From Hippopus hippopus (Eukaryota; Mollusca; Bivalvia; Cardiida; Cardiidae), in NCBI GenBank assembly GCA_946811185.2, contig OX328103.1, positions 2,232,001 to 2,296,000 of the forward strand: a stretch of 64,000 bases of DNA, read 5' to 3'. The notes below the pieces were generated by a model. The model ran no database searches, was not told where the DNA came from, and was given only the letters and a program-made list of their open reading frames with translations. Position 1 is the stretch's first letter. Every line of letters starts with the position of its first letter. Shown here piece by piece: positions 59,201 through 64,000 of the stretch. The translations under genes were made by a program, and so were the position numbers.

Positions 59201-62200
59201 GAAGACATTATGGAAAATAATTACATGTTTGTTATGTCATGAAATTTAAGCGTCATTAGTCACGTGCCAGTCACTTGACATTCCCACAATGTTTTTTTGA
59301 TTTCTGGCGCGAAATCTAAAAATACCTTAAGAGGCTACGTAGCCTTTTACGGGAACACCATCAAAAAAAATTTTTTTTGTGATTTTATGATTCTTAATTA
59401 TTGATGATTTGTACTGTTTTTTTCATATAAATTTCAGTGATATATATATATTTTAATTTGGTGAGATGTGAAAAATCTAAATACCCACCTTTAACAGCTT
59501 TAAAGACGTATGTCATAAATTTTTCTAATGGACAGATTGATTTTTTTAAAACTTTGCACATACAAAGCTCATCATGTCTCTAGGAGATTACAGTAGAAAA
59601 AGATAGGGGTCACCGCGCTCGTTTCTGAGAAATTTGCCCGTTTGAAAAATGTATAGAAAGTTCCAAAATTCAGCTTACATTGGATTGAATACCCTTTTCT
59701 GTAATAGTCAGTTAAACAGGAAAATTACAAATATACATCGTTTTAATGAAAATTAATTAAGTTTTGCACAAAAAAATATATAAAAGCCTGGTTTTTGAGC
59801 ATGGTAAATGTACAAACCAGCATTTTCTTCTTTTTTGCCACAGTGTTCTCTACAGTAATGGAGATAACTCTTATCATTCGAGCCACATTTAATTTGTCGT
59901 CTGCAAATGCTTTTAGTTTGGTCAAGTCTAAAATTTTGTTGTTTTAGAGAGGCGTTAACTTTTTACGACTTTTAACGACCCAGAGGAAGAAGCATTAAAA
60001 AGAAAAAAAAAAAAATGTCGGAAATGGAGAAAATGCTGTTTTCATTTTGGACAAGTCTAGAATTTTGTTTGGAAACGGGTTAACCCGAGCTAAGCAATGT
60101 CATAACCTTTTAACACACAATCAGAGATTTAACAACCCTCAGAAAGAAAGCTCTTGAAAACATGGTGGGAAAAAGAAGAAAATGCTGGTAACCAGCATTT
60201 TCTTCTTTTCCCAAAATATTTTCTATAGTTATGGAAACAATTCTTATCATTTGAGCCATATTAATTTGTCGTCTGCAAATGCCTTCAATTTGAGCATGTC
60301 TAAAAATTTGTCGTTTGGTAAAGAGTTAAGAATACTATATTTTTCCATGCACAGACACTGGGTATACGACTCAACTACGGCAACAGCGGTCTACAAACAT
60401 TGCAGCAAATCAACAGTTTATTCAACCATACATTTGGACCCGGGTCCAGTCGTATATTGGATCGGTTACCATGGTTATTCTGTCGGGAATCTCAAGAATA
60501 CAGAACTCTCAAAACAGCATTAGATTTACGGGATCAGTTCTGGAATAAATACAGAAATAAGGTAAGGAGTTCAGTGGATTTAACGAGGTCAACAGCACAA
60601 GGTCACGTGTCTTGAAATCAGACGAGTCCATTGTATTTACAGCATTTCAAGCAGGGGATGTGACAAACCTTTTTATCTTTTATCCTTTGAACTCTTTGTC
60701 ATACGACAAAACTTTAGACGCATCTAAATTCAAAAGCACTTGCAGACGACACCTCAAATGTAAATCAAATAATGGCATTTGTCTTTACAAGGGAAGAAAG
60801 CGATAGGAGAAAAAGGAGTATATTAAAGTGTGATTACCAGCATTTTCTCCTTTTCCCACAGTGTTTTCAAAAGCCCCTTTCGTCGAGGTCTTGAAAACAC
60901 AGGATTGTTTCGGAAAAGGATTACTCTACATCAATGTATCATTGTCACTAGGTCAAAAACCATTTAATCAGAAGTCCATTGTTTTTTTACGACATTTCAA
61001 TCAGGTAGTGTCATTCAGCATATTTAATTGTTTTGTTCCCAAACATTCTAACGACCCTGGGAAATAAAGCCTTTGAAAACATTGTGGGAAAAGGAGAAAA
61101 TGCTGGTAACCAGCATTTTCTCCCTTTTCCACATTGTTTTCCAGCATATCAGGTACAAATTCCATCAATTCAGCAACATATAATTTGTCGTCTGCAGATT
61201 CTTTGAATTTGAACCAGTGAAATAATTTTCGTTTGGTAAAGTGTTTGGTATCTACTGGAATTTTTATCACTTCTATGAACAATCATTATGTGACGACGAA
61301 AGCAAATCAGGACATTTGCCAGCAAATAGGGACAATTGTACACTGACGAAGACTTCATTTTTTTTTTCAAAAACAGAAGATGTGCAGATAAGGTTTACTG
61401 ATCTCTGACTATATTATGGAAGAAAAAACAATCATTCAGATCAGAGTGAATGCTTGGTAGCCCCGTTATTATGTTTTCAAAAACCACCTACCCCAGGGCC
61501 ACTAGAACACGGGTGTGTTGGAAGAATAATACTACAAATGGAAACTTCAGAGAGGGTGCTTGCTGAATTTTACAAAAACTACTGTTTTATACATAAAAAA
61601 CTGTTACTTTTTCCAACACTTGTTTCTTATTTCAGTGTGATAGCAAGTCTAAGTGTGTGATAGGTGAACTTCAGAACGTCTCGAATGAAGATAGAAACAG
61701 CGAATATGACATATCAGAGTCGACTCTAAAAGAAACCTTCACAAATCTTATGTTAGCAGGTAACGTATTTGAAAACTTTTCCTTTAATTTTACCATTTCG
61801 TGGACACTTTAACTCTTTGGTTGCTAAGTGCAACTCAAGGACCTTTTGCGAACAGTGTAGATCAAGATCAGACTGCACGGAACGTGCAGTCTGACCTTGG
61901 ATCTACACTGTCCTTTAAGGAGATATGTTCCACCAAAAAAAAAAACCTTTGAAATAGCAAAAAATAGGTATTTACCGGTACTATCAGCTTGAGAATTCCT
62001 TTTCAGTTACTTAACAGGTTAAGGGTTAAAATTTAGAAATGAGATTACTAGATAAATGAAAAGAACAATTATTATTTCATGCTTTCCGGTAGGTTATCGA
62101 GAAATAACGGTGAAATATTTCTCGATATTTCATGGTTACGACCAGTGAAAAATACCGATTTTTATATTCTAACTCTTCAAGGAAACAGTTGTTCCCGCGC

Positions 62201-63147
62201 ACTAGTTACCTAGGTAAAATGCGCGTGTCTCTCAACCAGATGAAAATATGGCGTAATTTACCTTACATTTCTCGTGCTTGACGTAATATTGTAATGCGTT
62301 GCCATGCGCCACTCGTGAAAGTATTACCGATGATGTTCACGAGATGAAATAAATTTCAATCTTTCACCGTAAAAAACAAATATCATCTATAACTTTACAA
62401 TAAAATTTTGTGTTGTTATGATACTAAATTGGACAGCATTTTGTCCTTTCGTACAGTGTTTTTGTCACCCTTCTAAAGACAAGTTGCATTATTTGAGTCA
62501 CTTTTACATTGCCATCTGCAAATCTATGTTTTCGATAGAATAAGAACAATCATAGTTTATGTAATTAGAATTGGTGGCTTACCATTGCAAAATACAGTGA
62601 CGGCCATAGCAACTTATGCATATTTTGGAAAGGAGGAAAACGCTTGTGATCAAGAGAAGTATTTTTGTAAACCGTTTACCAAACGATCTTGTGTTTATGA
62701 CGGGCCTTCGGAAGAAGAGGTCTGACAGCAATCTGGGAAATGCAAAAATTGCTGGTGCCCACAATAAAATCGTATCCTACCATCTTAGCCACATTACGTT
62801 TGTCCTCTTGCAAATACTATAAATATGGGAAAGCCTATTTTCTTCCATCTAACAAAATAGGTTATTCTTTTTTCTTTAAAGGAACTGACACCACAGCGAC
62901 GGCATTAACCTGTTTAATTCTAGTTTTACTTCACAAACCGGAAGTACAAAGACGTTTACATGACGAAATCGATGACGTCATAGGTCACTTCCGTTCACCT
63001 AGTCTTTCAGATAAATCTTTAATGCCGTATTTAGAGGCATGTTTACTGGAAACACTGCGATTTATTTCCCACGTGCCACTGGCAGTGCCACACGCGACAA
63101 TCTGTGATACGGAAATAGCCGGATATAGGATACCAAAGGGAACAACT
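56215..63147 (+). CDS. cytochrome P450, exons 1-5 (3' end beyond window)
   Basis: Heme-thiolate monooxygenase anchored in the ER membrane, probably of the CYP2/CYP17-like clan. Exons: 56215-56580, 58723-58902, 60355-60561, 61636-61759, 62882-63147, all with AG/GT borders and consistent phases (381 codons). N-terminal membrane helix LVCCLVLLIIIF, PxxP-like hinge SSPKPFVPK, FAGRPKM in exon 1, YGSGLEELETRC in exon 2, RILDRLPWLF in exon 3. The I-helix AGTDTT (292-297) is split by the exon 4/5 junction, and ExxR (E349, R352) is in exon 5. The helix C WxxxR motif has leucine (L121) where tryptophan is usual, with R125 kept. The heme-binding FxxGxRxCxG exon is not in the window. Confidence 0.9.
56651..56729. 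repeat. long perfect hairpin in P450 intron 1
   Basis: Arms of about 37 bp (ACTCATTAGAATCGTCTC and complement, extending to AACCC.../...GGGTT) with almost no loop, 70 bp after the exon 1 donor. Confidence 0.85.
56730..56934. other. P450 intron 1, nothing recognised
   Basis: No shared repeat or ORF of interest. Confidence 0.35.
56935..57083 (-). mobile_element. TTAA-1 MITE, half copy
   Basis: Starts in the hairpin centre (GCTGGTAACCAGCATTTTCT) and ends GGTTTAGAGTTAA. Confidence 0.75.
57340..57470. repeat. CT-rich microsatellite with poly-G
   Basis: GGAC repeats, then CT-rich, then a G12 run. Four overlapping ORFs are artefacts. Confidence 0.9.
57471..58055. other. P450 intron 1, nothing recognised
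   Basis: No gene or shared repeat seen. Confidence 0.35.
58060..58102. repeat. CT/GTCT microsatellite
   Basis: Simple repeat in P450 intron 1. Confidence 0.85.
58165..58386 (+). mobile_element. tRNA-SINE fragment
   Basis: Body and tail without head: GTGAGAAAGTAGTCAGTGCC, GTAGGTGCACTGAC, AAACGGCATTAAACTC, AATC repeats. Confidence 0.65.
58408..58468 (-). mobile_element. P1 MITE, truncated
   Basis: ACCTGGGTCGATACTTTCTG ... CACAGAGCATGGTTCA. Confidence 0.75.
58503..58690 (+). mobile_element. TTAA-1 MITE before P450 exon 2
   Basis: Perfect hairpin (58622-58672). The right end is cut off at AAAAGGCATA, about 32 bp before the exon 2 acceptor. Confidence 0.8.
58920..59790. other. P450 intron 2, nothing recognised
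   Basis: AT-rich. The 88-aa ORF at 58954 has no support as an exon. Confidence 0.4.
59795..59958 (-). mobile_element. TTAA-1 MITE, partial
   Basis: AACCAGCATTTTCTTCTTTT hairpin arm through AGAGGCGTTAA. Confidence 0.7.
59955..60083 (-). mobile_element. TTAA-1 MITE, internal deletion
   Basis: Shares TTAA with its neighbour. Only TTAACTTTTTACGACTTT, a poly-A interrupted arm and GGAAACGGGTTAA remain. Confidence 0.65.
60110..60329 (-). mobile_element. TTAA-1 MITE before P450 exon 3
   Basis: TTAACACACAATCAGAGATT left, GTTTGGTAAAGAGTTAA right. Ends 25 bp before the exon 3 start at 60355, so the branch point region may lie at or in the MITE. Confidence 0.85.
60686..60923 (+). mobile_element. TTAA-1 MITE
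   Basis: CTCTTTGTCATACGACAAAA start; left hairpin arm decayed, right arm intact. Confidence 0.7.
61030..61244 (-). mobile_element. TTAA-1 MITE
   Basis: CATTCTAACGACCCTGGG left, near-perfect hairpin, TTCGTTTGGTAAAGTGT right. A small further remnant (TTTTCAAAAACCACC) occurs near 61472. Confidence 0.75.
61809..62029 (+). mobile_element. TTAA-2 MITE, complete
   Basis: TTAACTCTTTGGTTGCTAAG start, palindrome AGATCAAGATCAGACTGCAC with partner at 61858-61912, end CAGGTTAAGGGTTAA. In P450 intron 4. Confidence 0.85.
62065..62395. mobile_element. foldback element FB, partial
   Basis: FB module (TCCGGTAGGTTATCGAGAAA, TTACCTAGGTAAAATGCGCG) joined to half of the palindrome (GATGTTCACGAGATGAAATA). Confidence 0.7.
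62396..62881. other. P450 intron 4, remainder
   Basis: Weak TTAA-1-like traces near 62440-62530; otherwise nothing recognised. Confidence 0.35.
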
Positions 63148-63274
63148 GTAAGTTCTCATTTCTCTTTTTATTTTTAACAGTAGTTTGACAGACTATGATT
63201 CAGTTCCCTGTCAGGGTCTACGAACTCATTAAACCATTCTTAATTTTTTAACAGATGTGCCATATTCTTGCAAT

Positions 63275-63511
63275 AGGGGATTTAATCTCCATGATACATT
63301 ATACCAAGCGCGTCATCATATAATCACGGATTCATTAAAGGTAAACAGCTGACTTAATTATGAAATAGAAAGGCCCTTGGAAATGCGGAAAATTGACTTA
63401 CAGCAAAAGGAATGGACCCAGGTCAGCTTGCGCGGACTGTGCAAACTAACCAGAGTCCATACTTTTTTCAGTTGCATGAAACCCTCTTTTTTCACAGAGC
63501 ATTACTCATTT
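63275..63511. mobile_element. P1 MITE, diverged
   Basis: Inverted P1 segment CATCATATAATCACGGATTC, decayed palindrome CAGGTCAGCTTGCGCGGACT, CACAGAGCATTACTCA end. In P450 intron 5. Confidence 0.7.
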
Positions 63512-63593
63512 TAATAGGACAAACACCCTTTTTTTGCGTAGGCCTAATTTAAAACATGTTTTAAAGACTTAGATGTACATGTACATATGTTAA

Positions 63594-64000
63594 GCCTTGG
63601 TCACACCGAGCTAACGGACGAGTAACGGACAGAAAATCATTTTATCCGTTCGTGTCCGTTCGTATCCGTTTTATGTCCGTTTCTTATCCGGTGAATCCGC
63701 TACTTGTCCGGCGATGACAATTTATACCCTCGGCATGTCACGTGACCAGTACGTTCCTCGTACGTTGGTGTTCGGTATATTTCCGTTCATCGTACATTTT
63801 GTCCGGTTCTCATGCGTTGCACTTCCGTTTTATCCGGTACAAGTCCCTTACTCGTACGGTGATATCCGTTAATAGACCGTTTATTATCCTGTACATATCC
63901 GTTAAACGTGCGTTTTTTTCCGTTACACGTGCGGTACTCGTGCGGTCATTGTGTGGCTTCCTCGCTCCACACACCGATCGCGTGAGCCTCGAGCGGCAGA
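63594..64000. mobile_element. TCCGTT-rich TIR-type repeat, cut by window end
   Basis: Starts AAGCCTTGGTCACACCGAGC, a left end of the same general type as 29048, followed by many degenerate TCCGTT/TCCGGT motifs. The right end is outside the window. Confidence 0.5.

Noticed and set aside
58954..59220. 88-aa ORF as an extra P450 exon
   Set aside because: Exons 2 and 3 join in phase without it and it shows no P450 motif.

Overview
This is repeat-rich animal nuclear DNA, probably from a bivalve mollusc. The evidence is a spliced kelch-like gene, a spliced cytochrome P450 gene, tRNA-headed SINEs whose tail reads GGCGTTAAACACC followed by ATCA repeats (a sequence I associate with molluscan SINEs), and dense palindromic MITEs. 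Species is not determined. No prokaryotic signals, CRISPR arrays or genuine RNA genes are seen.

Layout: 1-19.5 kb is gene-free repeat sequence. A three-exon kelch-like (BTB-BACK-Kelch) gene lies on the minus strand at 19679-24176. 24.2-32.0 kb is again repeats. 32053-49600 is a complete, intact Polinton/Maverick (adintovirus-like) element of 17,548 bp, with ~1.06-kb terminal inverted repeats, AG...CT ends and a 6-bp target duplication (ACAGTT). 49.6-56.2 kb is repeats. 56215 to the right edge holds five exons of a cytochrome P450 gene on the plus strand, which runs off the window before the heme-binding exon.

The Polinton is the centre of interest. It carries the usual set: protein-primed DNA polymerase B, chromodomain integrase, A32/FtsK-like packaging ATPase, double jelly-roll major capsid protein, penton-like minor capsid protein and several small conserved virion-type proteins. 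Five further genes are unexpected or unusual: a two-repeat TATA-box-binding protein (TBP) homologue that keeps all four DNA-intercalating phenylalanines, a protein with two tandem PC4/Sub1 domains, a BIR (IAP-type) protein, a WLM/SprT-like HExxH metalloprotease, and a small TATA-driven ORF of unknown function. I find no adenain-like cysteine protease, which Polintons normally have. TATA boxes stand before several of its ORFs. I infer that the element brings its own RNA polymerase II initiation factors (TBP plus PC4).

The flanks hold about 40 copies of one ~220-bp TTAA-flanked MITE (TTAA-1), whose TTAA target is shown directly by insertions into SINEs. There are four other repeated palindromic families, about ten SINE copies and several local tandem arrays. 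The Polinton contains no TTAA-1 copy, and its two terminal repeats differ by only a few bases, so it looks young. Several MITEs sit 25-40 bp from exon boundaries or a start codon of the two host genes.
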